DNA of 64,000 nucleotides from Alphaproteobacteria bacterium (GCA_016124675.1 WGNG01000002.1:186001-250000), one strand, 5' to 3'. Numbered from the stretch's first letter, positions 1-10,491 are shown. Numbers and translations: made by a program. The notes: a model not told the origin generated them from the letters alone.

Positions 1-672
1 GTAAAGCGCCGGGTCGGCTTCGCCGTCAATGCGCGCAAAATGGGCGCGGTGAAGGTCCTCGCGCAGGAACACCGCGTCGCACTGCCAGATCGCCCCGTCA
101 TAATAGCAAGGCTCGGCCAGATCGAAGAGGCGGAAACCGGCGTCGCGCACGGCGGCTGTGCGTTCGGGCAGGGTGTCGGCCGTGCATTCGATGATCACCA
201 CCGAGCAGCGCTTCAGGGTCTCGCGGGCGCCGGCGAGCACTTTCAGCTCATGGCCGTCAATGTCGATCTTGAGCACAAAGGGCTCGGGCAGATTGCGCCC
301 CGCCAGAAACCCGTCCAGCGTCACCGCCTGCACCGAGCGCACCGCGCCGCCCCGCTCGGCGCCGCCCGAGACCATGCCGGCATGGGTGAGCGCGCCGGTG
401 TCGCGCTGGGTGTGAACCTCAAGCTCCACCTCGCCTTCGACATCGCTCACGGCGGCGATGACAATCTGATGCGCCAGGGTCCGGTAGGTTGCGGCGATGG
501 CGTCGTGCAGCTCGGCCACAGGCTCGAACAGGATATGAGGCACGTCCGGATAGGCGCGGATCAGCTCGGGCGTGCCATTGAGCGCGCCGACATCCAGCAC
601 GCAGCCGGCCGGCACGCCGCGGCGGACCAGCATGGCGAGGGCCTCCTGCTTGAGCGGCGCGCGGCGCGGCAT
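1..672 (-). CDS. FkbM family methyltransferase (3' end runs off the window)
   Basis: Reverse-strand translation from ATG at 672: MPRRAPLKQEALAMLVRRGVPAGCVLDVGALNGTPELIRAYPDVPHILFEPVAELHDAI...VTLDGFLAG...VLKIDIDGHELKVLAGARETLKR; SAM-binding LDVGA and KIDIDGHE motifs. The listed + strand ORFs here are shadows. Confidence 0.8.
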   Translation of the reverse strand, partial: MPRRAPLKQEALAMLVRRGVPAGCVLDVGALNGTPELIRAYPDVPHILFEPVAELHDAIAATYRTLAHQIVIAAVSDVEGEVELEVHTQRDTGALTHAGMVSGGAERGGAVRSVQAVTLDGFLAGRNLPEPFVLKIDIDGHELKVLAGARETLKRCSVVIIECTADTLPERTAAVRDAGFRLFDLAEPCYYDGAIWQCDAVFLREDLHRAHFARIDGEADPALY

Positions 673-817
673 GGCGGTGTTCGTCCCCTGTGAAAAAGCG
701 CGCGCATACAACTCTGCGCGTGGCGCGTTAGCAAGCGGCAAATGGCGCCTTGTGCGCCAGGTTGCTGCGGCACTATCGGTTATGGCCGTGCAGACAAGTG
801 AAACTCAGGCTTGCCCC

Positions 818-1465
818 ATGGCTGTGATCAGCTTTCACCATCGCTTCGTGTTCATAAAGACCCAGAAGACGGCCGGCACCAGCATCGAGATTGATCTGGC
901 TGCATGCCTGGGCTCAGACGCCGTCGTCACACCGGTCGAGCCGGCCGTGGCCGGGCATGCGCCGCGCAATCATGTGCAGGGCGCAAGGACGCTGACCGCG
1001 CATGCCAGCGCAAGCCAGATCCGTGAGTTCATAGGGGCCGGGGCGTTCGCGGGCATGGCGGTGATCTGCGTCGAGCGCGAGCCGGTGGACAAGTGCCTGA
1101 GCCATTTTCACATGAAGCGGAACTCGCCCTACCACAACCCGGACGGCGCCTATCGCAGCGACTGGGCGCAGTATTGCCAGGAGGGGGCGTTTCCGGTCGA
1201 CATCGCGCGCTACGCCGAGCGCGATGCGCAGGCCGGGCGATGGCGGCGGCGGGCCGATCATGTGATCGCCTATGAGCGTCTGAACGAGGATTTGCCCGGC
1301 CTGCTGGCCGCGCTGGGGGTGGAGGGCTTCCAGCTCACCTCCCGCGCCAAGTCGGACTATCGCACGCCCGTGCTCGTCCGGCCTGAAGACGTCACCCCGG
1401 CCCAGCGGCAACGGATCTATGAGGCCTTCGCCGGCAGTTGCGCGCTGACGGGCCTGTATCTGTGA
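818..1465 (+). CDS. Sulfotransferase family protein
   Basis: MAVISFHHRFVFIKTQKTAGTSIEIDLA: PAPS-binding-like KTAGTS motif near the N-terminus. ORF opens upstream at 572; start at 818 (or 782) preferred. Confidence 0.7.
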   Translation: MAVISFHHRFVFIKTQKTAGTSIEIDLAACLGSDAVVTPVEPAVAGHAPRNHVQGARTLTAHASASQIREFIGAGAFAGMAVICVEREPVDKCLSHFHMKRNSPYHNPDGAYRSDWAQYCQEGAFPVDIARYAERDAQAGRWRRRADHVIAYERLNEDLPGLLAALGVEGFQLTSRAKSDYRTPVLVRPEDVTPAQRQRIYEAFAGSCALTGLYL

Positions 1466-1471
1466 GGGGCG

Positions 1472-3640
1472 TCAGCGCCCGTCGACGCCGCCCAGCGTGA
1501 ACAGGACCAGCTCGAAGCGGATGGATTCACTCGGTCCCAACGTGCTCACGCGCTCATTGATACGCTGATAGTAGATACGCATCAGCGTGCACTCGTCACC
1601 ATAGGTGAAGCCGGCCTGGACGCGCCGCGCCTCGTCAGCCTCAAGGTCATGAAGCTGGCGATAGAAGACTGACCAGCGCGAGGTCAGCTCAAACTCACCC
1701 GCTGCGCTCAGTTCCCGAAGGCCTGCGCCGGTCGCCTGCAAAGCAACATCGGTGTAGCGGGCGGACAGGCTGGCGCGCCACAGCTGCACTGATCCGTTGG
1801 CGTCCAGCCGGTTGACCGAGCCCGTGTCGCCATCAAGGCGTGCGCGCGCGCCCAGCAGCAGCCAGTCATAATTGAGCTGGCCCTCGGCGACCCAGTCGGA
1901 CGCGTCATCCGCGACCCCGGAGGCGCCGGGGAAACGGTCATCGCCCGACAATCGGTAGCTGCGCCCGGCGAACAGCTCCAGTCCGCGCGGCCCGCCCGCC
2001 TCGTTGAACGAGGCGGTGAGGCCCAGATCGACGCGCGCGCCGTCTTCCCAGACGTCAAACCCCGGCGAGCGCACGGGGGTGAACAGGAAAGAGCGGTCGA
2101 GGTCGAGCGTCTGGCTGTCGAAATTGGGCGGCACGTTGCCCGATCCGGCTTGCGTGGCGGCGATGGCGGCCAGGCGCGGCGCCAGGATGACATCCACCCG
2201 CTCTCCCGGACGCAGGAAGGGCCAGCTCAGGTCCAGACCCGCCGCGCCCAGCCAGCGCGCCGTGTCAAACTGGCCGGTCTCAACGCCCGCAATGTCGCGC
2301 TGGGTGATGTCGAACACATCGGCGCGCGCCACGGCGAAGGGCTCGGCGCGCAGACCGCCGGGAAAAACCAGCGCGCGGCTCCATTCGACGCCGGCGCTGG
2401 CGCGGTGATAATCATCGCCCAGCTCGCGCGTCAGGCTCAGCGCATTGAAGGAGAACTCCGCCACGCCCGCCCCGGCGGGGAGGGCCAGCTGGTAGTGACC
2501 GCGCACCTGCGGCGCCGCGACGGGCAGGATGTCGTCGTCAAACGTCTCGCTGAGCGCATTGAACTGGTAGGCGGCGGCGTCGGCATACCAGGCCGGGCCC
2601 CGCCCGGCGGTCCACACCTGGCTGATGAGGGTGCGCTGGGGTGCGGTCAGCAGGCTGTCATACCCGACGGCCTCTTCCGAATAGCCATAGCGGCGCAGGA
2701 ACAGATCGCCGCCGGTCACCGCCTGGGCGCCAAAGCCCCAGCGCCAGTGACGGGTGATGTCGAACTCGCCCACGGCGAACACATGGCCGCGCAAATCCCG
2801 GTCCCCGAACGGACCGTCGCGGTCGAACTCGCGCTCATAGGTGGCGGCGGTCTGCACGCGCAACTCGCCCGACCAGAAGCGCTTGCGCCATTCCAGCTCC
2901 AGGAGCGGGCTGACCTCTGTCATCACGCGCGGCGCGATGATCAGATCCTGCGACGGGCCGATCGCCCAGAAATACGGTTGCTGCCAGGACAGTCCGAGCC
3001 GGTTGGACACGTCCAGCGCCGGCGCCAGGAAGCCGGACTTGCGTTCGACGCTGGGATCGGCATGGGCGAAGGCGGGCGAATAGAGCACCGGCACGCCGCG
3101 TATTTCGAGGCGCACATTGCGGTAGCGGATCATGTCGGCGCCGACATCCTGCGTCACCTGATCGGCGCGCAGCCGCCAGGTCGGTTCGCGCGACCCGTCC
3201 TCGCACAGATCGCACGCGGTATAGTAGGCGTCGCTGAGCTCCACCCCGCCATCGGCGCGCCGCAGGGCCAGCGCAGCGGCGGTGCGGCCGTTATTCTCCA
3301 GCAAGGTGGCGAAGCCGCGGGCAAAGCCCTCGCGCATGTCATCGTCGAGCTCGACATGATCGGCGAGCTGGGCCGGACGTCCGGGTTCATGGATTTCCAC
3401 CGAGCCGGTGGCGATGATCCGCCCCAGCGCCGGATCATAGGTGATTTCATCGGCCAGAACGATGCGTTCGTCCGAGCGCATGCGCACGGCGCCGCGCGCG
3501 ATGTAAAGGCCGCGTGCGCGGTCTTCGATCAGTTCGGCGGCGTCCAGATAGGAGCGCCCGGGATCACTCTGGCGCGCCTCGGCGAGCCCGGACAACAGCG
3601 CTGCTGCGGCGCACCCCAGTGCGAGCCATGACCGTTTCAC
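1472..3640 (-). CDS. lptD: LPS-assembly protein LptD
   Basis: 722 aa; signal peptide, OstA-like N-terminus (AAELIEDRARGLYIARGAVRMRSDERIVLADEITYDP) and a C-terminal beta-barrel. GTG start. Confidence 0.88.
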   Translation of the reverse strand: MKRSWLALGCAAAALLSGLAEARQSDPGRSYLDAAELIEDRARGLYIARGAVRMRSDERIVLADEITYDPALGRIIATGSVEIHEPGRPAQLADHVELDDDMREGFARGFATLLENNGRTAAALALRRADGGVELSDAYYTACDLCEDGSREPTWRLRADQVTQDVGADMIRYRNVRLEIRGVPVLYSPAFAHADPSVERKSGFLAPALDVSNRLGLSWQQPYFWAIGPSQDLIIAPRVMTEVSPLLELEWRKRFWSGELRVQTAATYEREFDRDGPFGDRDLRGHVFAVGEFDITRHWRWGFGAQAVTGGDLFLRRYGYSEEAVGYDSLLTAPQRTLISQVWTAGRGPAWYADAAAYQFNALSETFDDDILPVAAPQVRGHYQLALPAGAGVAEFSFNALSLTRELGDDYHRASAGVEWSRALVFPGGLRAEPFAVARADVFDITQRDIAGVETGQFDTARWLGAAGLDLSWPFLRPGERVDVILAPRLAAIAATQAGSGNVPPNFDSQTLDLDRSFLFTPVRSPGFDVWEDGARVDLGLTASFNEAGGPRGLELFAGRSYRLSGDDRFPGASGVADDASDWVAEGQLNYDWLLLGARARLDGDTGSVNRLDANGSVQLWRASLSARYTDVALQATGAGLRELSAAGEFELTSRWSVFYRQLHDLEADEARRVQAGFTYGDECTLMRIYYQRINERVSTLGPSESIRFELVLFTLGGVDGR

Positions 3641-3722
3641 CGCAGACCTCGATCCCGATCAGCGCCCTGTGCGCCTGTCTGTTCGGGTTTACCGGATCAT
3701 GAGCGGCCCGTCCACGGCCCGC

Positions 3723-4541
3723 TCAGGCCGAGGGCACGGCGGGGTGCAGCCGTCCGCCCATGCGCAGGGGTTCGCAGCGCAGGGCCAGGCCGGTGCGCGG
3801 ATCGGTCTCCACGAAGACGCCGCTGATGGTCGCCTCGCCGCTGGCTGCGGTGAAACGCGTGGAGCGCATATGGGTGACGAAGCGCGCGACCGGCTCGGTC
3901 TTCTCCATCCCGATCACCGAATCATAGTCCCCGCACATGCCCGCATCGGTGACATAGGCGGTGCCGTTGTTGAGAATCATGTGGTCGGCGGTGGGCACAT
4001 GGGTATGGGTGCCTGCCACCAGGCTCGCCCGGCCGTCGCAGAAATGGCCGAGCGCCATTTTCTCCGACGTCGCCTCGCCATGCATGTCGACAATGATGGC
4101 GTCCGCCACCTGGCCAAGCGGGCAGGCGGCGAGCTGCCGGTCCACCGCCGCGAACGGATCGTCCAGCGGCTGCATGAACAGGCGCAGGAGCACGTTCATC
4201 ACCAGCACCTGGCGGCCATCGGGCAGGGCGTATAGCGAGCAGCCCCGGCCCGGCGCGGCGCCTTCGGGGTAGTTGACCGGTCGCAGCAGGCGCGGTTCGC
4301 GTTCGATATAGGTCAGCGCCTCGGCCTGGTCCCAGGAATGATTGCCCAGGGTCAGCACGTCGGCGCCCGCATCATAGAGCTCGATGGCGGTGCGCTCGGT
4401 AATGCCGAAGCCGCCGGCGGCGTTCTCCGCGTTCACCACCACGAAATCGAGTTGCAGCTGCTTGCGCAGGCCCGGCAGGTGCGCGGCAAGGCCGTCACGG
4501 CCCGACTTGCCCACCACATCGCCAAAAAACGCCAGCCGCAT
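3723..4541 (-). CDS. TIGR00282/YmdB-like metallophosphoesterase
   Basis: MRLAFFGDVVGKSGRDGL...VVNAENAAGGFGIT...LTLGNHSWDQ...VDMHGEATSEK...GTHTHVPTAD. Confidence 0.88.
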   Translation of the reverse strand: MRLAFFGDVVGKSGRDGLAAHLPGLRKQLQLDFVVVNAENAAGGFGITERTAIELYDAGADVLTLGNHSWDQAEALTYIEREPRLLRPVNYPEGAAPGRGCSLYALPDGRQVLVMNVLLRLFMQPLDDPFAAVDRQLAACPLGQVADAIIVDMHGEATSEKMALGHFCDGRASLVAGTHTHVPTADHMILNNGTAYVTDAGMCGDYDSVIGMEKTEPVARFVTHMRSTRFTAASGEATISGVFVETDPRTGLALRCEPLRMGGRLHPAVPSA

Positions 4542-4632
4542 GCCGGATCATCCCTGTTGGTCAGTTTGCTTCAGGCGGGCGATATAGACCATGGCGGCCC
4601 GTGCGGCCACGCGTGGCCTCAGACGAGACAGC

Positions 4633-5781
4633 TCAGGGGGCGAGCGCGCCGGCGACAGCGTCGGCGAAGATGCGTCCCTGCGGCGTCAGGATGAGGCGCG
4701 ACCCGCTGCGGCGCACCTGATCGCGCGACAGGGCCAGCGCCAGCCCGTCCGCATCGACGTCAAAGCCGGTGAGGCTCCTGAGCGCGTCCAGATCGAGCCC
4801 TTCCTCGACCAGCCGCATGCCCATCAGCACCCGCTCCACCGCTTCGTCGCGCGCGCTCAGCGTCTCGATTTCATGGGCGGCGCCGGCGGCGGCGCGGGCG
4901 ATATAGTCCGCAGGTTTGGGGGCGGCGGCCGTCGCCAGGCGGCCGCCGTACGCCCAGGCGCCCAGGCGCGCATGCCCGCCCGGGCCGATGGCGATCCAGT
5001 CGGCCCCCTCCCAGTAGAGCCGGTTGTGCACCGACTGGTCGGCGCGGATGCGGGCATGGTTGGAGATCTCATAGGCCGGCAGGCCGGCGGCCCCGGTCAG
5101 GTCTTGCGTCAGCGCATACATGTCCGCCGCATCGTCGTCTCCCGGCGGGGTCAGGCGGCCGCGCTCGGCCTGACGGGCGAACGCCGTGCCCGGCTCGATC
5201 GTCAGCTGGTAGAGCGAGAGATGATCAAGCCCCATGGCCAGCACGCGGCTCAGCTCACGCGCCCAGCCGTCCGGGCTCTGGCCCTCGCGGGCATAGATGA
5301 GGTCGATGGAGAGGCGCGCGAACAGGGTCTGCGCCGTTTCAAGCGCGCTCAGGGCGGTGTGCGCGTCATGATCGCGGCCAAGCCGGGCGAGGCTGGCGTC
5401 ATCGAGCGCCTGAACACCCAGCGACAGGCGGTTGATCCCGGCGCTGGCGAGGCCGGCGAAGGCGGCGGCTTCCTTGGGATTGGCCTCCAGCCCGATCTCG
5501 GCGCCCGGCGCAATGCCCCACAGCGCCTCGGCGCGCGTCAGCACGGCGTCGATCTGGGCGGGGGTCATGAGCGAGGGCGTGCCGCCTCCGAAATGCACGC
5601 TCGCCAGCGGTCGCGGTCCGGTGCGCGCGCGCCAGTGATCGAGATCGGCGAGCAGCGCGTTCGTCAGCGCGTCCGCATCCGCGCCTGCCGCCTTGTAGAC
5701 GTTGAAATCGCAATAGGGACAGATGCGCGCACAATACGGCCAGTGGATATAGAGGCCGAGGCGGGCGGGCGCAGCGCTCAT
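4633..5781 (-). CDS. hemW: Radical SAM heme chaperone HemW
   Basis: [21 protein letters not shown] radical SAM CxxxCxxC motif; [11 protein letters not shown]. Confidence 0.88.
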   Translation of the reverse strand: MSAAPARLGLYIHWPYCARICPYCDFNVYKAAGADADALTNALLADLDHWRARTGPRPLASVHFGGGTPSLMTPAQIDAVLTRAEALWGIAPGAEIGLEANPKEAAAFAGLASAGINRLSLGVQALDDASLARLGRDHDAHTALSALETAQTLFARLSIDLIYAREGQSPDGWARELSRVLAMGLDHLSLYQLTIEPGTAFARQAERGRLTPPGDDDAADMYALTQDLTGAAGLPAYEISNHARIRADQSVHNRLYWEGADWIAIGPGGHARLGAWAYGGRLATAAAPKPADYIARAAAGAAHEIETLSARDEAVERVLMGMRLVEEGLDLDALRSLTGFDVDADGLALALSRDQVRRSGSRLILTPQGRIFADAVAGALAP

Positions 5782-6383
5782 GCCCCGAACACGTCGCGCG
5801 TCAGGGCCGCGAAGGCGCGCGCGCGATGGCTCATCGCGCGTTTGGCGCCAGCGTCCATCTCGGCGAAGGTCCGGTCATGGCCTTGCGGAATGAAGATCGG
5901 GTCATAGCCGAAGCCCTCATCGCCGCGCGGCGGGAAGGTGAGCGTGCCATGCACCTCGCCCTCATAGAGCCGGGTTTCGCCATCGGGATGGGCGAGCGCC
6001 AGCACGCAGACGAATCGGGCTGCGTGATCGCTTGCCCCCGCCGCCTCCAGCTCGCGGCGCACGCGCGCCATTGCGGCGGCGAAATCCTTGTCCGGCCCCG
6101 CCCAGCGGGCCGAATAGACCCCCGGCGCGCCGCCCAGGGCATTGACCGACAAGCCGGAATCGTCCGCCAGCGATACCCGGCCCGAAGCGAGCGCGGCGGC
6201 CTCGGCCTTCAGCCGCGCATTGCCGGAAAAGCTGGATTCAGTCTCCTCCGGCTCAGGCAAGCCTAGCGCGCCTGCGCCCAGGACAGTGAGCCCGCGGGGC
6301 GCCAAAAGTGCTTCCAACTCCTTGATTTTACCGGGATTATGGCTTGCAAGCACCCAGGAGTCTGTCCGTATAAAGACGTTCAT
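5778..6383 (-). CDS. rdgB: RdgB/HAM1 non-canonical purine NTP pyrophosphatase
   Basis: [18 protein letters not shown]...[24 protein letters not shown]...[10 protein letters not shown]; overlaps hemW by 4 bp. Confidence 0.92.
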   Translation of the reverse strand: MNVFIRTDSWVLASHNPGKIKELEALLAPRGLTVLGAGALGLPEPEETESSFSGNARLKAEAAALASGRVSLADDSGLSVNALGGAPGVYSARWAGPDKDFAAAMARVRRELEAAGASDHAARFVCVLALAHPDGETRLYEGEVHGTLTFPPRGDEGFGYDPIFIPQGHDRTFAEMDAGAKRAMSHRARAFAALTRDVFGA

Positions 6384-6590
6384 GCATAACCGTCCTGCTG
6401 AAAAGGCATATCGCCTTTCGGAAAATTAATATCGATTTTCGATATATTTTTGTTGCCAAGCGATGCGGTGTGTCCTAGATAGTGTCTCGAGGCGAGCGGG
6501 AACGCCCACCTCATAAAGCCGACAGCCCGGCGGAACAATGACCGGGCGAGGCAAAAAGTTGGTCGACACAAAACACAAGGAGAGTATGAG

Positions 6591-6707
6591 ATGGTCAGGA
6601 CCACCAACACCGCAGGACACACCGCCTTCGCCATGATTATCAACGTGGTTCTGGTGGCGGGCGTGTTCGCCGGAATGGCCGCCGCGATTGCACCGCTGGT
6701 CGCGTAA
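6591..6707 (+). CDS. Predicted 38-aa single-pass membrane microprotein
   Basis: MVRTTNTAGHTAFAMIINVVLVAGVFAGMAAAIAPLVA*; strong Shine-Dalgarno-like AAGGAGAG at 6577-6584; one hydrophobic span. Below the ORF-track length cutoff. Confidence 0.6.
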   Translation: MVRTTNTAGHTAFAMIINVVLVAGVFAGMAAAIAPLVA

Positions 6708-6838
6708 GGGTAATGGCGACGGCTGACGGCCGGACGATCTGAATTGAACCGCTCCTCCCCGGCGGATAATCGATCAGATGCAGTCCGGCCAAAGCCCGTT
6801 CGTCGCCCGCGATTGACGAAAGAAGAGGGGAGGGCAGC

Positions 6839-7393
6839 ATGAGAACGCTTGGCGCAGGGTCGCTGGCCTCCATTTTGAAGTGGCTTCTGGATATCGGATT
6901 TGTGCTGCTGCTGGCCGTGCTTGGCCTGGCCAGCCTGATCATCGTCCTCATCGTTTTCAGCGGCATTTACGGCCTTCTCGGTTTCGGTCCGGAGCTGCCG
7001 GGCCTGTTGCGCCAGCTGCTGGCGCGCGACTTTGTCGTCGCCTTGCCCATGGCGATCGCCGCCTGGGCGGCCCTCACCTTCATCGTTCACCGCCTGCGCC
7101 TGATCTTCGCCACGCTGCGCGCGGGTGATCCTTTCGTGCCGGAAAACGCGGGTCATTTGCGCGCCATCGCCATCGGCATCGCGGTGTATCAGCTCTTGCA
7201 CTACGCCGCCCATGGCGTGCTGGCGCTGGTGATCACGCTCTTGGGCCGGGCCCCCGTGGAAAGCGGAGCGCGGGTCATACCTGATTTCAGCCTCAACCTG
7301 GCGGCCTGGTTTTCGGTGCTGGCGATCCTTGTCCTGGCGGAAGTGTTCCGCGAGGGCGCCCGCCTGCGCGACGAACAGAAGCTGACCATCTAG
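6839..7393 (+). CDS. DUF2975 family membrane protein
   Basis: 184 aa, several TM segments, followed by a small XRE HTH gene as is typical for DUF2975 proteins. Confidence 0.7.
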   Translation: MRTLGAGSLASILKWLLDIGFVLLLAVLGLASLIIVLIVFSGIYGLLGFGPELPGLLRQLLARDFVVALPMAIAAWAALTFIVHRLRLIFATLRAGDPFVPENAGHLRAIAIGIAVYQLLHYAAHGVLALVITLLGRAPVESGARVIPDFSLNLAAWFSVLAILVLAEVFREGARLRDEQKLTI

Positions 7394-7411
7394 GGGAGCG
7401 GGGGAAAGCCA

Positions 7412-7651
7412 ATGCCCATCCGCGTCACCCTCGACCGTATGCTGCTGGAGCGGCGCATGTCGCTGACCGAGCTGTGTGACCGCGTCGGCATCACCATGGC
7501 CAATCTGTCGATCTTGAAAACCGGCAAGGCCAAGGCGGTGCGCTTCTCCACGCTGGAAGCGCTGTGCCGGGAGCTCAACTGCCAGCCCAGCGACCTCCTC
7601 GTCTACGATCCGCACGGCGATCCTGACGAGGATGACGACGAGGACAGCTGA
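7412..7651 (+). CDS. Small XRE/Cro-type HTH transcriptional regulator (YozG-like)
   Basis: MPIRVTLDRMLLERRMSLTELCDRVGITMANLSILKTGKAKAVRFSTLEALCRELNCQPSDLLVYD. Confidence 0.85.
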   Translation: MPIRVTLDRMLLERRMSLTELCDRVGITMANLSILKTGKAKAVRFSTLEALCRELNCQPSDLLVYDPHGDPDEDDDEDS

Positions 7652-7740
7652 GGCTGAGGAGCCTACGCTGATCACCGTATTCATCTGTCTGCCGTCGTCC
7701 GTTACTCAAAACGGGCTACGCCGAGTTGTCGAGAGCGGTG

Positions 7741-7877
7741 CGTGGCCGGGCGGACCCGATGACGTCTGCGGTCCACACAAGACCGTGCAAAGTCAGCCGC
7801 CCAAGGCGGGAGGCCTCACCCCTCAGCTGGCCTCCCGCTACCCTCGGCCGTGACGGGAGCACGGACGTGAGCCGGCT
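7741..7877. other. Candidate structured RNA or terminator region between convergent genes
   Basis: Perfect 10-bp stem GCGGGAGGCC (7806-7815) / GGCCTCCCGC (7829-7838); hairpin GGACC/GGTCC (7752-7756/7770-7774); possible closing stem CGTGGCCGGG...CCCTCGGCCGTG (about 7741-7750/7842-7852). Confidence 0.35.
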
Positions 7878-7892
7878 CCGGTGCGGCGCCCG

Positions 7893-9830
7893 CTACCCCT
7901 TGCGCCCCGCAACCAGGCTGTCCACCACGGCGGGATCAGCAAGGGTGGATGTGTCGCCCAGCGATCCGGTTTCGCCTTCGGCGATCTTCCTCAGGATCCG
8001 GCGCATGATCTTGCCCGAGCGGGTCTTGGGCAGGCCCGGGGCGAACTGGATCACGTCGGGGCTCGCCACCGGGCCGATCTCCTTGCGCACCTGGGCCTTG
8101 AGGGCTTTTTCCAGCGCGGCGTCCGGCTCGCGCCCGGCGGTGAGGGTGACGTAGCAGTAAATGCCCTGGCCTTTGATGTCGTGGGGATAGCCAACCACGG
8201 CGGCCTCGGCGACCGCCTCGTGGGCGACCAGCGCGCTCTCGATCTCCGCCGTGCCCAGCCGATGGCCGGAGACGTTGAGCACATCATCCACCCGCCCGGT
8301 GATCCACCAGTATCCGTCGGCGTCGCGCCGCGCCCCGTCGCCGGTGAAATAGGTTCCCGGATAGGCGCTGAAATACGTGTCGATGAAGCGCTGATGGTCG
8401 CCATAGACGGTGCGCGCCTGACCGGGCCAGGAGCCGAGCAGCACCAGATTGCCCTGCGCCTCGCCCTCGTCGGGCAGGCGCTGGCCGTCTGCGTCCATCA
8501 GGGCGGGCTCAACGCCGAACATGGGAAAGCTCGCCGAGCCGGGTTTGAGCGCGTGGGCGCCCGGCAGGGGCGTGATCAAATGGCCGCCGGTTTCGGTCTG
8601 CCACCAAGTGTCGACCACCGGGCAGCGCCCGTCGCCGCACACGTCATAATACCAGCGCCAGGCCTCGGGATTGATGGGCTCGCCCACACTGCCCAGAAGC
8701 CGCAGCGAGGACCGGTCATGGGCGCGCACCGGCTCGTCGCCAAAGCGCATCAGCGCGCGGATAGCGGTGGGGGCGGTATAGAGGACAGTGACCCTGTGCT
8801 TGGCCACCACCTCCCAGATCCGGTCCGGACCCGGCCAGGCGGGCACGCCTTCGAACATCAGCGAGGTCGCGCCATTGGAAAGCGGTCCGTACACGATATA
8901 GCTGTGCCCGGTCACCCAGCCGACATCGGCGGTGCACCAGAACACATCCTCCTCGCGATGGTCGAACGTGTAATCATGGGTCATGGAGGCCCAGACCATG
9001 TACCCGCCCGTGGTGTGCATGACCCCCTTGGGCTTTCCCGTCGACCCCGACGTGTACAGGATGAAGAGCGGGTCCTCGGCGTTCATGGGCTCGGGCTCGC
9101 AGTGCGCGTCCACCTCCAGCGCGCGCTCATGGTGCCAGTGATCGCGTCCCTCCACCCAGCCCACATCGGCGCCGGTATGGCGCACGCACAGCACCGCCTT
9201 CACCCCCGGCGCCTGTTCCAGCGCCGCATCCACATTGGCTTTGAGCGGCACCGGCTTGCCGCCGCGCACGCCCTCATCGGCGGTGATCACGAAGGCGCTT
9301 TCGCAATCGCGGATGCGCCCGGCCAGCGCCTCGGGCGAAAACCCGCCGAACACCACCGAATGCACCGCGCCGATACGCGCGCACGCCAGCATGGCGTAGG
9401 CGGCTTCAGGGATCATCGGCATGTAGAGCGTCACCCGGTCGCCCTTCTTCACGCCCAGGCTTTTGAGCACGTTGGCGAAGCGGCCCACATGGTTGAACAG
9501 CTGGGCGTAGGTGATGGCGTGATGGCGCGCCGGCGAATCGCCCTCCCAGATCAGCGCCGGCTTGCTGGCGCGGTGGGGCAAATGCCGGTCCACGCAGTTC
9601 CAGCAGGCATTGAGCACCCCGTCGGAAAACCAGCGGATATGGAGGTCTTCTTTACCGAACGAAACATCCGAAATCTCTGTGGGCGTGCGCATCCAGCCAA
9701 TGCGCTCGATCTCCTCACGCCAGAAGCCCTGCGGGTCGGCGAGGGAGCGGCGGTATTTCTGCTGGTAGACCGCGAGGGTGATGCGCGCGCGCGCAAAGCT
9801 GGCGGGGACGGGATAGTCAGCATCGGTCAT
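7893..9830 (-). CDS. acs: Acetyl-CoA synthetase (acetate--CoA ligase)
   Basis: [17 protein letters not shown]...[19 protein letters not shown]...[16 protein letters not shown]...[16 protein letters not shown]. Start taken at 9830, not the 10301 of the ORF track. Confidence 0.93.
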   Translation of the reverse strand: MTDADYPVPASFARARITLAVYQQKYRRSLADPQGFWREEIERIGWMRTPTEISDVSFGKEDLHIRWFSDGVLNACWNCVDRHLPHRASKPALIWEGDSPARHHAITYAQLFNHVGRFANVLKSLGVKKGDRVTLYMPMIPEAAYAMLACARIGAVHSVVFGGFSPEALAGRIRDCESAFVITADEGVRGGKPVPLKANVDAALEQAPGVKAVLCVRHTGADVGWVEGRDHWHHERALEVDAHCEPEPMNAEDPLFILYTSGSTGKPKGVMHTTGGYMVWASMTHDYTFDHREEDVFWCTADVGWVTGHSYIVYGPLSNGATSLMFEGVPAWPGPDRIWEVVAKHRVTVLYTAPTAIRALMRFGDEPVRAHDRSSLRLLGSVGEPINPEAWRWYYDVCGDGRCPVVDTWWQTETGGHLITPLPGAHALKPGSASFPMFGVEPALMDADGQRLPDEGEAQGNLVLLGSWPGQARTVYGDHQRFIDTYFSAYPGTYFTGDGARRDADGYWWITGRVDDVLNVSGHRLGTAEIESALVAHEAVAEAAVVGYPHDIKGQGIYCYVTLTAGREPDAALEKALKAQVRKEIGPVASPDVIQFAPGLPKTRSGKIMRRILRKIAEGETGSLGDTSTLADPAVVDSLVAGRKG

Positions 9831-9957
9831 CACGTGGCTCCGGCTCGGTTCAGCGGAGCAAAGCATGGCCCGGCGCGCGGGGTCGGTGCAAGCGCGCGTC
9901 TGGCCGCTTGCCCGTGATTGCGCGCCGCGCCATCCTCGCCAGACACGGGAGGGGCGC

Positions 9958-10485
9958 ATGCATATCATTCTGGCCATTCTGGGCGCCCTCGTGACCGTGG
10001 GCATCATTATCTGGCGCGTGCGCATGGCCATGGAGGCGGCGCGCGAGATCGCCGATCTGGCGGGCGAGGCGGCCAATCTGCCGCGCAAGCTGCGCTTCCG
10101 CGCCAAGGCCCGCCGCGGCGGGATCGAGACGATTGACGATCCGCGCGAGGCGGCGGCGGTGCTGCTGTGCGGCGCGGCGGCGTTTGAAAATCCGCTGACG
10201 CCCGGGGACAAGGCGGCGCTGGCGCAGGAACTGTCCGCCCTGCTGCAGATCAGCGCTGCAGACGCGGACGAGCTGACGGCGCGCGGCGCCTGGCATGTCA
10301 ACCGGATGAACGATCCGCTGAATGCGGTTCATCCATTGACGGACATCATCGTTCAGAAGGCGGGCGCCGACGCCATGGCCAGCCTCATCCCCGTGCTGGA
10401 CCGGATCATGGACCGGTCCGGCCCGCGCACGCAGGACCAGATGCTCTATCGCGAGAAGACGCTGCGCCGGGCCGGGCTTCTCTGA
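9958..10485 (+). CDS. Hypothetical protein with N-terminal TM segment
   Basis: [77 protein letters not shown]. Confidence 0.65.
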   Translation: MHIILAILGALVTVGIIIWRVRMAMEAAREIADLAGEAANLPRKLRFRAKARRGGIETIDDPREAAAVLLCGAAAFENPLTPGDKAALAQELSALLQISAADADELTARGAWHVNRMNDPLNAVHPLTDIIVQKAGADAMASLIPVLDRIMDRSGPRTQDQMLYREKTLRRAGLL

Positions 10486-10491
10486 TCGCTC

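Noticed and set aside
2150-3631. 493-aa plus-strand ORF opposite lptD
   Set aside because: Antisense shadow; no recognisable motifs.
7881-9917. 678-aa plus-strand ORF
   Set aside because: Antisense shadow of acs.
9831-10301. N-terminal extension of the acs ORF in the track
   Set aside because: The conserved acs N-terminus begins at 9830; the extension is low-complexity and overlaps the more convincing + strand gene at 9958-10485.
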